Positions 47,683-55,829 of a DNA stretch of 64,000 nucleotides are shown in pieces. Location: positions 124,001 through 188,000 of the forward strand of contig NZ_JAHOPB010000001.1 in assembly GCF_019039055.1 (NCBI RefSeq), given 5' to 3'. The translations under genes and the position numbers were made by a program. A model generated the notes under the pieces. The model ran no database searches and was not told the DNA's origin. It saw nothing but the letters and a program-made list of their open reading frames with translations. How positions within the stretch are numbered: position 1 is the stretch's first letter; each line of letters opens with the position of its first letter. This DNA comes from Reyranella humidisoli (lineage in GTDB: Bacteria > Pseudomonadota > Alphaproteobacteria > Reyranellales > Reyranellaceae).

Positions 47683-47987
47683 TGAAAATCCTTACTTGCC
47701 GCCCGGCATGCCATCCCCGGCACGCGCATCTGTAGCGGCGTTAGGCCTGTTCCCGCGCGCGGCTGGGACGGCTCTTGTCTGGGGGATTGTCTCGGGATGA
47801 GGCGCCGTCACAAAGAATGGGGCGCGTCGCGCGATCGCGAGAAATCTTGGACGCCCACGTACCTGTGGGCTGCGGCGTATATGATGGTGCAGCGCAGCGA
47901 AGTCAAGCCGATTGCGAGGGCGCCACTGGCATTCGGTCGATCCGCACCCTAAAGTCCCAGCAAAACAAGCACTTAAGGGAGTGAACG
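47683..47987. other. Divergent intergenic region between rhlE and a Bug receptor gene
   Basis: This 305-base spacer holds the leaders of both divergent genes. I see no ORF, tRNA or clear terminator. A GC palindrome (GTCGCGCGATCGCGAG) lies near 47826-47842, and AAGGGAGTG precedes the receptor ATG. Cold-inducible helicase genes often have long structured leaders, but nothing here proves one. Confidence 0.4.
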
Positions 47988-48965
47988 ATGCGCCGCCGAC
48001 ACCTTCTCGGTCTGACTGCCGCGACACTGGCCACGCCGGCGATCCTGACCAGTGCCTGGGCCCAGGGTTTTCCCAACAAGCCGATCCGCATCATCATTCC
48101 CTACGCGCCGGGCGGCACCTCCGACATCCTGGCGCGCCTGATGCAGCCGCATCTGCAGGCTGCACTCGGCCAGTCGGTGGTCGTCGAGAACCGCACCGGC
48201 GCCAATGGCAACATCGCCGTCGACATGATCGCGAAGTCGGCGCCCGATGGTTACACGCTGGTCCTCACCGATCTCGGCAATCTCACGATATCGCCGTCGG
48301 TGATGAAGCTGCCATTCGATGTCGCCAAGGATTTCAACGCCGTCACGGTGCTGGCCTACACGCCGCACCTGCTCGCCGCGGCGCCCGACCGTCCCTACAA
48401 GACCGCCGCCGAACTGATCGCCTTTGCAAAGGCCAATCCGGACAAGCTCAACTATGCGACCGCCGGCCTCGGCAGCGCGCCGCATCTCGCGGGCGCGCTG
48501 TTCGCCCATTCGCTCGGCCTGAAGATCACCTTCATTCCGATGAAGGGCGGCGCCGAGGCGATCCAGCAGGTCGCGGGCGGCCACGCCGACGCCCTGTTCA
48601 ACGGCATGATCGCAACCTTGCCGCACGTGAAGAGCGGCAAGCTGCGCGGCCTCGCGGTGTCGAGCGCCAAGCGCAACGAACTCGCGCCGGATCTTCCGAC
48701 CGTCATCGAGGCCGCCGGCATCAAGGACTTCGTGACGGGAAGCTGGCAAGGCTTCCTGGCCGCCAAGGGCACGCCGCCGGAAGTGCTGGAGCGGCTCTAT
48801 GTCGAGATCGACAAGACGACGAAGATCCCCGAAGTGGCCACGCGCCTGAAGGAACTCGGTGCCGAGCCTGTCCTCTACAAGCCCGCGCAGAGCGATACGT
48901 GGCGTGGCCGCGAGGTCGAAAACTGGGCCAAGGTGGTGAAGGATACCGGCATCAAGCTTGAGTAG
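47988..48965 (+). CDS. Bug-family tripartite tricarboxylate receptor, orphan
   Basis: This 325-residue periplasmic binding protein has a twin-arginine-like start (MRRRHLLGLTAATLATPA) and a cleavage region near SAWAQ. The core has FPNKPIRIIIPYAPGGTSDILARLM, VVENRTGANGNIAVDMIAKSAPDGYTL and YATAGLGSAPHLAGALFA. No tctA/tctB pair accompanies it, as is common for Bug expansions. It lies 15 bases before a luciferase-like monooxygenase gene, so its ligand may be that enzyme's substrate. Confidence 0.92.
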   Translation: MRRRHLLGLTAATLATPAILTSAWAQGFPNKPIRIIIPYAPGGTSDILARLMQPHLQAALGQSVVVENRTGANGNIAVDMIAKSAPDGYTLVLTDLGNLTISPSVMKLPFDVAKDFNAVTVLAYTPHLLAAAPDRPYKTAAELIAFAKANPDKLNYATAGLGSAPHLAGALFAHSLGLKITFIPMKGGAEAIQQVAGGHADALFNGMIATLPHVKSGKLRGLAVSSAKRNELAPDLPTVIEAAGIKDFVTGSWQGFLAAKGTPPEVLERLYVEIDKTTKIPEVATRLKELGAEPVLYKPAQSDTWRGREVENWAKVVKDTGIKLE

Positions 48966-48980
48966 CTGCGGGAGACAGCG

Positions 48981-50054
48981 ATGGAATTCGGTATCCTCTT
49001 CACGTCGCACGCCAATCCGAAGGAAGAGCCCTATCCGCATCGCGCCGTGCATGCGCGCACGACGGACGAGATCATCGAGGCGGAGCGTCTGGGCTTCGAC
49101 ACCGCCTGGATCGCCGAGCACCATTTCTCGACGAGCTACGGCATCATGCCGGACTGCTTCGCCTACATGGCCTACCTCGCCGGCAAGACCAGCCGCATCA
49201 AGCTGGCCTCCGGCGTGATCACGCTGCCGCTCTACGATCCGATCCGCGTCGTCGAGAACGCCAACTTCGTCGACATCCTGTCGAACGGCCGGGTCATGCT
49301 GGGCATCGGCTCGGGCTATCGCCCCTATGAGTTCGTCGGGCTGGGCAAGGATTTCGAGGGTCGCCGCGACATGGTCGAGGAAGCGGTCGGCCTGATGTTC
49401 GACGCCTTCCATCGCCATCGCTACGACCACAACGGCAAGTATTTCAGCGGCACCGTCGCGGAGCCCTACGAACTGCTGCCGCAGCCCGTGCAGATGCCGC
49501 ATCCACCGCTCTACATGGCGGGCGGCACCGACCGCTCGATCGGCTACTGCGGCCGCAACGGCTTCGGCCTGATGCTGTCGACCCTGCCGGGCATCGAGAC
49601 GCTGGCGGCCCAGACCTCGCTCTACAAGCGCGAACTGGCGAAGGCGTCGGCCGAGCGCGCGAAGAACCCCGCGGCAGGGCAGATCGACATCGCGCGCTGG
49701 GTCTACATCGCCGACACCGACGCGCAGGCGCGCGCCGAGACCGAGGAGGCGATCGTCCGCCACATCGCGCATTTCGGCGGTACCGGCACGGCGGGCTATC
49801 TCGGCTCGGTGTCGGAGAAGGGCACCCAGCTCAGCTACGACGACCTGCTGAACACCACGCTCCTGCACGGCTCGGCCGAGACGGTGATCGCGCGCCTGCG
49901 CGAGATGCAGGCACGCACCGGCATGACCTCGCTGCTGCTGCACTACCCGCCCTATTACGGGCGGGAGAAGACGATGAAGAGCCTGAAGCTCTTCGCCGAA
50001 CGCGTGATCCCGGCCTTCCGGCCTCCGGCGCATCGCGTCGCCGCCGCGGAATGA
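48981..50054 (+). CDS. LLM-class flavin-dependent monooxygenase
   Basis: This 357-residue bacterial luciferase-like TIM-barrel protein has MEFGILFTSHANPKEEPYPHR, EAERLGFDTAWIAEHHFSTSYGIMPD, ASGVITLPLYDPIRVVENANFVDILSNGRVMLGIGSGYRPYEF and a C-terminal HGSAETVIARLREMQARTGMT segment. Such enzymes oxidise diverse substrates with FMNH2 and O2, including sulfonates and nitrilotriacetate-like compounds. The substrate is not evident. It overlaps the next transporter gene by 4 bases, suggesting a receptor-enzyme-transporter operon. Confidence 0.87.
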   Translation: MEFGILFTSHANPKEEPYPHRAVHARTTDEIIEAERLGFDTAWIAEHHFSTSYGIMPDCFAYMAYLAGKTSRIKLASGVITLPLYDPIRVVENANFVDILSNGRVMLGIGSGYRPYEFVGLGKDFEGRRDMVEEAVGLMFDAFHRHRYDHNGKYFSGTVAEPYELLPQPVQMPHPPLYMAGGTDRSIGYCGRNGFGLMLSTLPGIETLAAQTSLYKRELAKASAERAKNPAAGQIDIARWVYIADTDAQARAETEEAIVRHIAHFGGTGTAGYLGSVSEKGTQLSYDDLLNTTLLHGSAETVIARLREMQARTGMTSLLLHYPPYYGREKTMKSLKLFAERVIPAFRPPAHRVAAAE

Positions 50055-50944
50055 CGCGGCCCGCGGCCGATCCGGGCCGCAACAACAATTCGCGCGGCGC
50101 GATCTTCACCATGCTCGCCATGCTGGGCTTCGCCAGCATGGACACCATCACCAAGTGGATGGTGGCCGACTATCCGATCGGCCAGATGATGTGGGTGCGC
50201 TACGCCATCTTCTGCCTGTTCGCCTGGTTCGTCGTGCGCCGCCGCGGCCTGCGCGCTGCCGCGCGGTCGGCCCGCCCCTGGCTGCAGCTCGGCCGCGCGC
50301 TGCTGGCGGTGGTCGAGAGTGCGGTGTTCGTGCTCGCCTTCCGCTACCTGCCGCTGGCCGACACGCACGCGGTCGCCGCGACCTCCCCGCTGATCGTGAT
50401 CGCGCTGGGCGTGCTGTTTCTCGGTGAAAAAGCCGGGCCGGCGCGCTGGGCCGCCGTCGCCGCGGGCTTCGTCGGCGTGCTGCTGATCGTGCGACCGGGT
50501 TTCCGCGAACTCGACTGGCCGCTGCTGCTGCCGGTCGCGGGCGCGATCCTGTGGGGCGCCTACCAGATCCTGATCCGCCTCTGCTCGCGCACCGATACGC
50601 CCGACACGACGCTCGTCTGGTCGGCCTTCGTGGCCTTCGGCGCGACCACCCTGGTCGGACCGCTGCAGTGGCGCTGGCCGGACGCGACGGGCTGGGGCCT
50701 GCTGATCGCCATCGCGATACTGGGCGCCTTCGCTCACTACGCGCTGATCAAGGCCCTGGACTATGCCGAGGCAGGCGCCGTCCAGCCCTACAGCTATACG
50801 CTGCTGGTCTTCGTCACGATCCTGGGCGTGATCGTATTCGGCGACGTCCCCGACCATTGGACCCTGGCCGGCGCCGCGGTGATCGTCGCGTCAGGCCTCT
50901 ACACCTGGCATCACGAGCGGCGTGCAGCTGTTAGAGCTGGATAA
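50051..50944 (+). CDS. DMT superfamily transporter (EamA domains)
   Basis: This 297-residue protein has ten hydrophobic segments in two EamA repeats. The first has AMLGFASMDTITKWMVADYPIGQMMWVRYAIF and RYLPLADTHAVAATSPLIVIALGVLFLGEK. The second ends with ALDYAEAGAVQPYSYTLLVFVTILGVIVFGDVPD. It probably exports or exchanges a small metabolite. It is translationally coupled to the LLM monooxygenase gene. Confidence 0.9.
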   Translation: MTRPAADPGRNNNSRGAIFTMLAMLGFASMDTITKWMVADYPIGQMMWVRYAIFCLFAWFVVRRRGLRAAARSARPWLQLGRALLAVVESAVFVLAFRYLPLADTHAVAATSPLIVIALGVLFLGEKAGPARWAAVAAGFVGVLLIVRPGFRELDWPLLLPVAGAILWGAYQILIRLCSRTDTPDTTLVWSAFVAFGATTLVGPLQWRWPDATGWGLLIAIAILGAFAHYALIKALDYAEAGAVQPYSYTLLVFVTILGVIVFGDVPDHWTLAGAAVIVASGLYTWHHERRAAVRAG

Positions 50945-50947
50945 AAG

Positions 50948-51074
50948 GCCCCGTCGTCCCGAGCGGAGCGCAGCGAAGTCGAGGGACCTCTTTTCGCTTC
51001 GATACGCCGTGCGCCAGAAATGAGATTCTTCGACTGCGCCGCCCTCTGGGCGGCTGCGCTCAGGATGACGGGGC
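50948..51074. repeat. Intergenic inverted repeat (GTCGTCCCGAG type)
   Basis: The left arm GCCCCGTCGTCCCGAGC pairs, with G-T wobbles, with GCTCAGGATGACGGGGC at the right. Inside, AGCGCAGCGAAGTCGA pairs partly with TTCGACTGCGCC, and GCCGCCC / GGGCGGC forms an inner hairpin. It fills the convergent spacer between the DMT transporter and the LprI-like gene. It resembles dispersed repeats that contain CTCAGGATGACGG. Confidence 0.85.
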
Positions 51075-51090
51075 TTGTTTGTATCTGCCT

Positions 51091-51465
51091 CTAATTCCTG
51101 ACGCAGGACAGGTCGCCTTCAGGACAGTTGAGCTGGGTCTCGAGATCCTTCACGCGCACGAGCGTCAGGCGTGCCTGGCACTGGGCGACGATCATGCCGT
51201 GGATCGAGCCACCGGCCGTCGGAGATCCGATGAAGGCGCACTCCCTGTCACGGAACTGGATCCACGCCTCCTCTGCCGACTGCAGCCGCGCGCGGCTCTC
51301 GGGTGAGAGGCGCGTGCGCAGCTTCGTGTAGACGGCATTGAGTTGCCGGTCGGCGTCCTGTAGCGCGGCACCCGCCTGCTGGTTGAGCTCCATCTGGCTC
51401 TGCGCGAAGCCCGCCGCCGGCATCGCGACGGCTGCCATAAGGAGCGCGACCAGCGGCCGAATCAT
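51091..51465 (-). CDS. LprI-type (DUF1311) periplasmic protein
   Basis: This 124-residue protein has a signal peptide ending near GFAQS. It carries the DUF1311 pattern: DADRQLNAVYTKLRTRLSPESRARLQSAEEAWIQFRDRECAF, then Cys in VAQCQARLTLVRVKDLE and two C-terminal Cys (NCPEGDLSC). Some family members inhibit lysozyme. Paired cysteines suggest export and disulfides. It overlaps the upstream SDR gene by 4 bases. Confidence 0.85.
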   Translation of the reverse strand: MIRPLVALLMAAVAMPAAGFAQSQMELNQQAGAALQDADRQLNAVYTKLRTRLSPESRARLQSAEEAWIQFRDRECAFIGSPTAGGSIHGMIVAQCQARLTLVRVKDLETQLNCPEGDLSCVRN

Positions 51466-52250
51466 CGCGGCCAGGCCCGCAGCGAAACGAGACCGCCGTC
51501 GATCGGCAGCATCACGCCCGTCACCCAGCGCGATTCGTCGGAAGCGAGATAGACCGCGCCATGGGCGATGTCCCAGGCCGTGCCCTCGACCTGCATCGGC
51601 ACCATCTTCTTGCGCCGGTCGCGCGCCTCGGCGCCGAGATGCGCCACCATCGGCGTGTGTACCGAGCCCACGATGATGCAGTTGGCGCGGATGTTCTGCG
51701 TCGCATAGTCGGCCGCGACCGACATTGTGAAGCCGTGCAGGCCGGCCTTGGCCGTCGCATAGGCCACCGCGCCGGCACTGCCCATCAGGCCCAGCGCGCC
51801 GGCGATCGACGACACCATGATGATCGAACCGCCGCCGCCTTCCTTCATGCGCGGCAGGCAGGACTTGGTGCAGAGCATCGTCGTCGTGAGATTGGCCTCC
51901 AGCACCTTGTTCCAGGTTTCGAGCGTGACCGTCTCGGGCGTGCCCGGTCCGCCGATGCCGACATTGTTATGCAGGATGTCGAGGCGGCCATATTTCTTCA
52001 TCGCGAAGTCGGCCATCGCCTCGGCTTCATCGATCTTCGCCACATCGGCCGCGAAGACCGACGCCTCGCCGCCCTCGTCCTTGATCTGCTTCGCCAGTCC
52101 CTCGGCGCGTTCGGCGCTGCGATTGACGAGGACGACCTTGGCACCTTCCTTGGCGAACAGCAGCGCCGTCGCCATGCCGTTGCCGACGCCCTCGCCGCGC
52201 GGCGCCGCACCCGTCACCACCGCCACCTTGCCCTGCAGCCGTCCGGCCAT
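51462..52250 (-). CDS. SDR family oxidoreductase
   Basis: This 262-residue SDR has VTGAAPRGEGVGNGMATAL, an expanded glycine loop (GAAPRGEGVGNG) in place of TGxxxGIG. NRSAERAEG is NADP-favouring. HNNVGIGGPGTPE replaces NNAG, and VSSIAGALG, YATAKAGLHGFTMS (Tyr-x-x-x-Lys) and VTGVMLPIDGGLVS follow. The altered cofactor loop and NNVG mark a specific SDR subgroup. The substrate is unknown. Confidence 0.86.
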   Translation of the reverse strand: MAGRLQGKVAVVTGAAPRGEGVGNGMATALLFAKEGAKVVLVNRSAERAEGLAKQIKDEGGEASVFAADVAKIDEAEAMADFAMKKYGRLDILHNNVGIGGPGTPETVTLETWNKVLEANLTTTMLCTKSCLPRMKEGGGGSIIMVSSIAGALGLMGSAGAVAYATAKAGLHGFTMSVAADYATQNIRANCIIVGSVHTPMVAHLGAEARDRRKKMVPMQVEGTAWDIAHGAVYLASDESRWVTGVMLPIDGGLVSLRAWPR

Positions 52251-52306
52251 GTCTACTCTCCGCCCAGATGAATTCAGGCGCGGACCTTAGCCGGGAGAGG
52301 AATACG

Positions 52307-52798
52307 ATGACCAGCAAGACGGAGACGTTCGAGGGCGGCTGCACCTGCCGGCACGTGCGCTATCGACTCACCTCGAAGCCGCTGTTCGTCCATTGCTGCC
52401 ATTGCCGCTGGTGCCAGCGCGATTCCGGCACGGCCTTCGCGATGAACGCCATGATCGAGGCCGACAGGGTCGAGCGGCTGGGCGGCGAAGTCGAGGTGAT
52501 CGACACGCCGACGCTCAGCGGCAAGGGCCAGAAGATCTCGCGCTGCCCGAAGTGCCGCATCGCGGTGTGGAGCAACTATTCAGGCGCCGGCCCGACGGTG
52601 CACTTCGTGCGTGTCGGCACGCTCGACGAGCCCGACCGGCTGCCCCCCGACATCCATATCTTCACCATGAGCAAGCAGCCCTGGGTCGCGCTGCCCGCCG
52701 CCGTTCCGGCGGCGGCTGAGTACTATGACCGCAACGAACTCTGGCCGAAGGAGAGTCTCGACCGATTTGCCGCGCACAAGGCGAAGAACGCGTCCTGA
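52307..52798 (+). CDS. GFA-family (glutathione-dependent formaldehyde-activating-like) protein
   Basis: This 163-residue zinc-binding protein has the Cys pattern GGCTCRHVRYRL, HCCHCRWCQRDSGTAF and CPKCRIAVWSNY, which builds the two zinc sites of the GFA/CENP-V fold. Most members have no proven activity. The ATG at 52307 is preceded by GGGAGAGGA; an earlier ATG at 52268 is less likely. It ends 1 base from the convergent hydrolase gene. Confidence 0.87.
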   Translation: MTSKTETFEGGCTCRHVRYRLTSKPLFVHCCHCRWCQRDSGTAFAMNAMIEADRVERLGGEVEVIDTPTLSGKGQKISRCPKCRIAVWSNYSGAGPTVHFVRVGTLDEPDRLPPDIHIFTMSKQPWVALPAAVPAAAEYYDRNELWPKESLDRFAAHKAKNAS

Positions 52799-52799
52799 G

Positions 52800-53822
52800 C
52801 TAGGACCAGTAGACCGCCAGTTTCGCCGCCAGCCACTTCGCCAGAGCGGCATTCACGGCGACCGGCTGCTCCTGCGCCATCCAATGCCCCGACGGCACGA
52901 CCACTTCAGTGAGGTCGGCGCAGTCGCGGCGCATCGGGTCGGCGAGCTTCGAGGTCATCGTCTCGCAGGTCGTGTCGTAGGCGCCGTGCAGGAACAGGAC
53001 CGGCATGGCGAGCCTGCCGCCGTTCTTCGCCCGCTTCGAATAGGCGGCGTTGGCCTTGTGGTTCATGTACCAGGAGTCGGGGCCGAAGAAGCCGTTTCTG
53101 GTCAAGGCTGCGGCATAGGCCTCCATGTCCGCCTCGGTCAGCACGTCGGGATCGCGCGGCACGTCGGGGCAGGCGCCGCCGCCGAACCAGCCGCCGGCCA
53201 TGCGCACCATCGAGGTCGGCGCGGGCTTTCCGACCCGCGACGGATCGCCCTTGCGGAACAGCGCCTTCACCAGGTTGCGCGGATTGGCGTCGAAGCTCGC
53301 GCAGGCCTTGTCGAAGCTCTCCTCGTAGAAGAACTGGTAGTCCCACTGTCCGGCCGGAAACTGGGCCTCGGGATAAAGCGCGCGGTCGACCAGCGGGACG
53401 ACGGTCTCCAGCGTAAAGCCCGTGGACAGATAGGGCACACACAGGCTCGCCACGCCCACCGTCTTCTCGGGGTGATGCGCGGCCATGTTCCAGACGACGG
53501 GGCTGCCCCAGTCGTGGCCGATCCACACCGCCTTGTCGCGACCGAGTGAAGTGAGCAGCTCGACCATGTCGGCCACGATCTCTTCCTGCGCGAAATCCTC
53601 GTGCCGTGCATAGGTGCTGGAGCGGCCGTAGCCGCGCATGTCCGGCGCGATGCAGCGGAAGCCCAGGGCAGCAAAGGCCGGGAGCTGGTGCCGCCAGGAG
53701 AGCGACAGCTCGGGCCATCCGTGGACGAAGATCAGCAGCGGGGCGTCTTTCGCTCCGCAGGCGAGGTAGCCCGTCGTGTGACGGGCGGTCTTGACGGTGT
53801 GTTCGGTGACCGGGAATGTCAT
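52800..53822 (-). CDS. Alpha/beta hydrolase, epoxide hydrolase-like
   Basis: This 340-residue hydrolase has the oxyanion motif FVHGWPELSLSWRHQLPAF, DMRGYGRSS, and the nucleophile elbow WIGHDWGSPVVWNMA with Asp as nucleophile, as in epoxide hydrolases and dehalogenases. The lid is long, and the catalytic His is in VPSGHWMAQEQP. FLHGAYDTTC holds the acid. The start was set at ATG 53822, where homology begins. It is divergent from a crotonase gene with only 17 bases between starts. Confidence 0.85.
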   Translation of the reverse strand: MTFPVTEHTVKTARHTTGYLACGAKDAPLLIFVHGWPELSLSWRHQLPAFAALGFRCIAPDMRGYGRSSTYARHEDFAQEEIVADMVELLTSLGRDKAVWIGHDWGSPVVWNMAAHHPEKTVGVASLCVPYLSTGFTLETVVPLVDRALYPEAQFPAGQWDYQFFYEESFDKACASFDANPRNLVKALFRKGDPSRVGKPAPTSMVRMAGGWFGGGACPDVPRDPDVLTEADMEAYAAALTRNGFFGPDSWYMNHKANAAYSKRAKNGGRLAMPVLFLHGAYDTTCETMTSKLADPMRRDCADLTEVVVPSGHWMAQEQPVAVNAALAKWLAAKLAVYWS

Positions 53823-53839
53823 GGCAAGGAGAAGGTCAC

Positions 53840-54652
53840 ATGGAAATCGATACCGGCACAACCGAACTCTTGTGCAGCGTCCGCGACGGCGTCGCGCTGA
53901 TCACGCTGAACCGCCCCGAGGCGCGCAATGCGATGTCGCCCGACCTCACGGAGGCCCTGCGCAACCAGATCAAGGCGCGCGGCGACGACGATGCGGTGGG
54001 CGCCCTGCTGATCACCGGTGCCGGCACCGCCTTTTGCAGCGGCGGCGACGTGAAGGGCATGGGCGGCCGCGGCCCGCGCGGCCAGATGAGCTACGAGGAG
54101 CGGCTGGCCGACCTGCGCTGGCGGCAGACGCACCTCACCGGCGCGCTGGTCGCCGTGCGCAAGCCCACCATCGCCGCCCTCCCCGGCGCGGCCGCCGGCG
54201 CCGGCCTCGCGATCGCGCTGGCCTGCGACATCCGGATCGCCGCGAAGTCCGCCTTCTGCACCACCGGCTACGCCAAGATCGGCCTCTCGGGCGATTACGG
54301 CATCTCGTGGCTGCTGACGCGCACTATCGGCCCGATGCGGGCGCGCGAGCTGATGTTCACGTCCGAGAAAGTCAGCTCCGAGCGTTGCGAGCAGATCGGA
54401 CTCGTCAATCGCGTGGTCGACGACGCCAAGCTGCAGGACGAAGCCTTTGCCTTCGCCAAGTCCCTGGCCGAAGGTCCGCGGGTCGCGCTGCGCCACATGA
54501 AGGACAATCTCGACGAGGCGCTGCACATCAACTACTCGGACGCGCACTATCGTGAGGCCGAACGTCTGGTCCAGTCCTCACGCACCGAGGATCACAAGGA
54601 AGCGGTCGCGTCCTTCGTCGAGAAGCGCAAGCCGGTGTTCAAGGGGCGGTAG
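53840..54652 (+). CDS. Enoyl-CoA hydratase/isomerase family protein
   Basis: This 270-residue crotonase has LITLNRPEARNAMSPDL, ITGAGTAFCSGGDVKGMGGRGPRG and LPGAAAGAGLAIALACDIRIAAKSAFCTTGYAKIGLSGDYGISWLL. The acidic catalytic position is Asp in GLSGDYG, as in several non-hydratase crotonases. AAGGAGAAGG precedes the ATG at 53840; an ATG at 53816 would overlap the divergent gene. It may be an aromatic ring-pathway hydratase (PaaG-like); this is tentative. Confidence 0.86.
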   Translation: MEIDTGTTELLCSVRDGVALITLNRPEARNAMSPDLTEALRNQIKARGDDDAVGALLITGAGTAFCSGGDVKGMGGRGPRGQMSYEERLADLRWRQTHLTGALVAVRKPTIAALPGAAAGAGLAIALACDIRIAAKSAFCTTGYAKIGLSGDYGISWLLTRTIGPMRARELMFTSEKVSSERCEQIGLVNRVVDDAKLQDEAFAFAKSLAEGPRVALRHMKDNLDEALHINYSDAHYREAERLVQSSRTEDHKEAVASFVEKRKPVFKGR

Positions 54653-54669
54653 CGGTCACCCACCCCACC

Positions 54670-54807
54670 TTCACCAAAATCACCTCACCCTGAGGAGCGC
54701 TCCGCAGGAGCGCGTCTCGAAGGGTGGGCACGAGCACTACGCCTGTTGCCCATCCTTCGAGACGGCGCGCTGCGCACACCTCCTCAGGATGAGGTGGTGC
54801 TGGTGAA
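54670..54807. repeat. Intergenic inverted repeat (CCTCACCCTGAGGAG type)
   Basis: TTCACCA at the left pairs with TGGTGAA at the right. Inside, CACCTCACCCTGAGGAG pairs with CTCCTCAGGATGAGGTG, and GTCTCGAAGGGTGGGCA pairs with TTGCCCATCCTTCGAGAC, leaving a short loop. Hairpins CGCTCC / GGAGCG and GCGCGC lie between. It fills the convergent spacer between two crotonase genes. This unit is a known kind of dispersed repeat in rhizobial and related genomes. Confidence 0.88.
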
Positions 54808-54816
54808 ACCCTTCGA

Positions 54817-55620
54817 TCAATCCCTGTAGTTCGCCGACCGCTTCTGCAGGTTCGACATGATGGCTTCGAGCTGGTTGGGCGAGCCGATCAGCTTCTGCTG
54901 CTCGACCGACTCCATCATCAGTCCGGAGGCGGCATCGGTCGCGACGGCGGCGTTCAGCAGCCGCTTGTTGGCGCGCATCGCGTCGGGGCTCTTGGAGGCG
55001 ATCTCCCGCGCCGTTTCCAGCGCCGCGGCACGCGGATCGTCGACCACCTTCGTCACGAAACCCATCTCGCGCGCCTCGACGCCGTTGAAGATGCGGCCGG
55101 TGTAGGTGAGCTCTCGCACCACGTCCTCGCGCGCCAGATGTCGCATGAGCTGCGTGCCGGCGAGGTCGGGCACGAGGCCCCACTTGATCTCCATCACCGA
55201 AAAGCGCGCGTCGGCCGTGGCGTAGCGGATGTCCGGTCCCAGCGCGATCTGGAAGCCGCCGCCGAAGGCCACGCCGTGGACGGCGGCGATCACCGGTACC
55301 GGCAGCTCGCGCCACAACCAGGCGCATTGCTGCGGCCGGTTGGCGATGCCGTGAGTACGCTTGGTGAGGTCGCGCACGCCCGGCACCGCGTCGCCTTCCG
55401 CCTTCATGGCGGCAAAGCTTCCCATGTCGAGGCCGGCGCAGAAGGCCTTGCCCTCGCCCGACAGCACGACACAGCGCAGGCCCGGCATGGTGGCGAGCTT
55501 CGCGCCCGCCTCGATGATGCCCTCGAACATCGCCGGATCGAGCGCGTTCATCTTGTCGGCACGGATCAGGCGCACGTCGGCGACGCCGTCCTTGAGATCG
55601 ATCGAAACGCGGTCCTTCAT
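54817..55620 (-). CDS. Crotonase/enoyl-CoA hydratase family protein
   Basis: This 267-residue crotonase has LIRADKMNALDPAMFEGI, LSGEGKAFCAGLDMGSFAAM and VHGVAFGGGFQIALGPDIRYATADARFSVMEIKWGLVPDLAGTQLM. The EIKWGLVPD segment carries an acid typical of dehydratases and isomerases of the DCI/ECH type. GAGAGGGAC precedes the ATG, which overlaps the 70-residue protein gene upstream by 4 bases. Confidence 0.88.
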   Translation of the reverse strand: MKDRVSIDLKDGVADVRLIRADKMNALDPAMFEGIIEAGAKLATMPGLRCVVLSGEGKAFCAGLDMGSFAAMKAEGDAVPGVRDLTKRTHGIANRPQQCAWLWRELPVPVIAAVHGVAFGGGFQIALGPDIRYATADARFSVMEIKWGLVPDLAGTQLMRHLAREDVVRELTYTGRIFNGVEAREMGFVTKVVDDPRAAALETAREIASKSPDAMRANKRLLNAAVATDAASGLMMESVEQQKLIGSPNQLEAIMSNLQKRSANYRD

Positions 55621-55829
55621 TTGTCCCTCTCCGATTTCATCCATTCGCGCAGGCGGCGCTTCACTTCGTCGGGGTCGAGCCGTTGCGGCGGCGCCAGACT
55701 GCCATCGTCGCGCTTGGGCCACATCAGGACGGCGATGCCGCGTTGCACGTCGGCGAAGGTGCAATCGTCCGGCAGGCGGTCGAGCAGCGCCCGTACCTGG
55801 TCCTTTACGCTGCCTTCCATAGTGCTCAT
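55617..55829 (-). CDS. Small addiction-module-component-like protein (70 residues)
   Basis: The 70-residue product (MSTMEGSVKDQVRALLDRLP...) has a predicted N-terminal helix, DDCTFADVQRGIAVLM, a basic linker with PKRDDG and a C-terminal charged helix (DEVKRRLREWMKSERDK). The N-terminal half recalls the short antitoxin-like proteins with LDxLPDDCTFEDVxYxLYV that sit in toxin-antitoxin pairs. Here no toxin follows. It overlaps both neighbours by 4 bases (tauE-like gene before, crotonase after). Confidence 0.6.
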   Translation of the reverse strand: MSTMEGSVKDQVRALLDRLPDDCTFADVQRGIAVLMWPKRDDGSLAPPQRLDPDEVKRRLREWMKSERDK

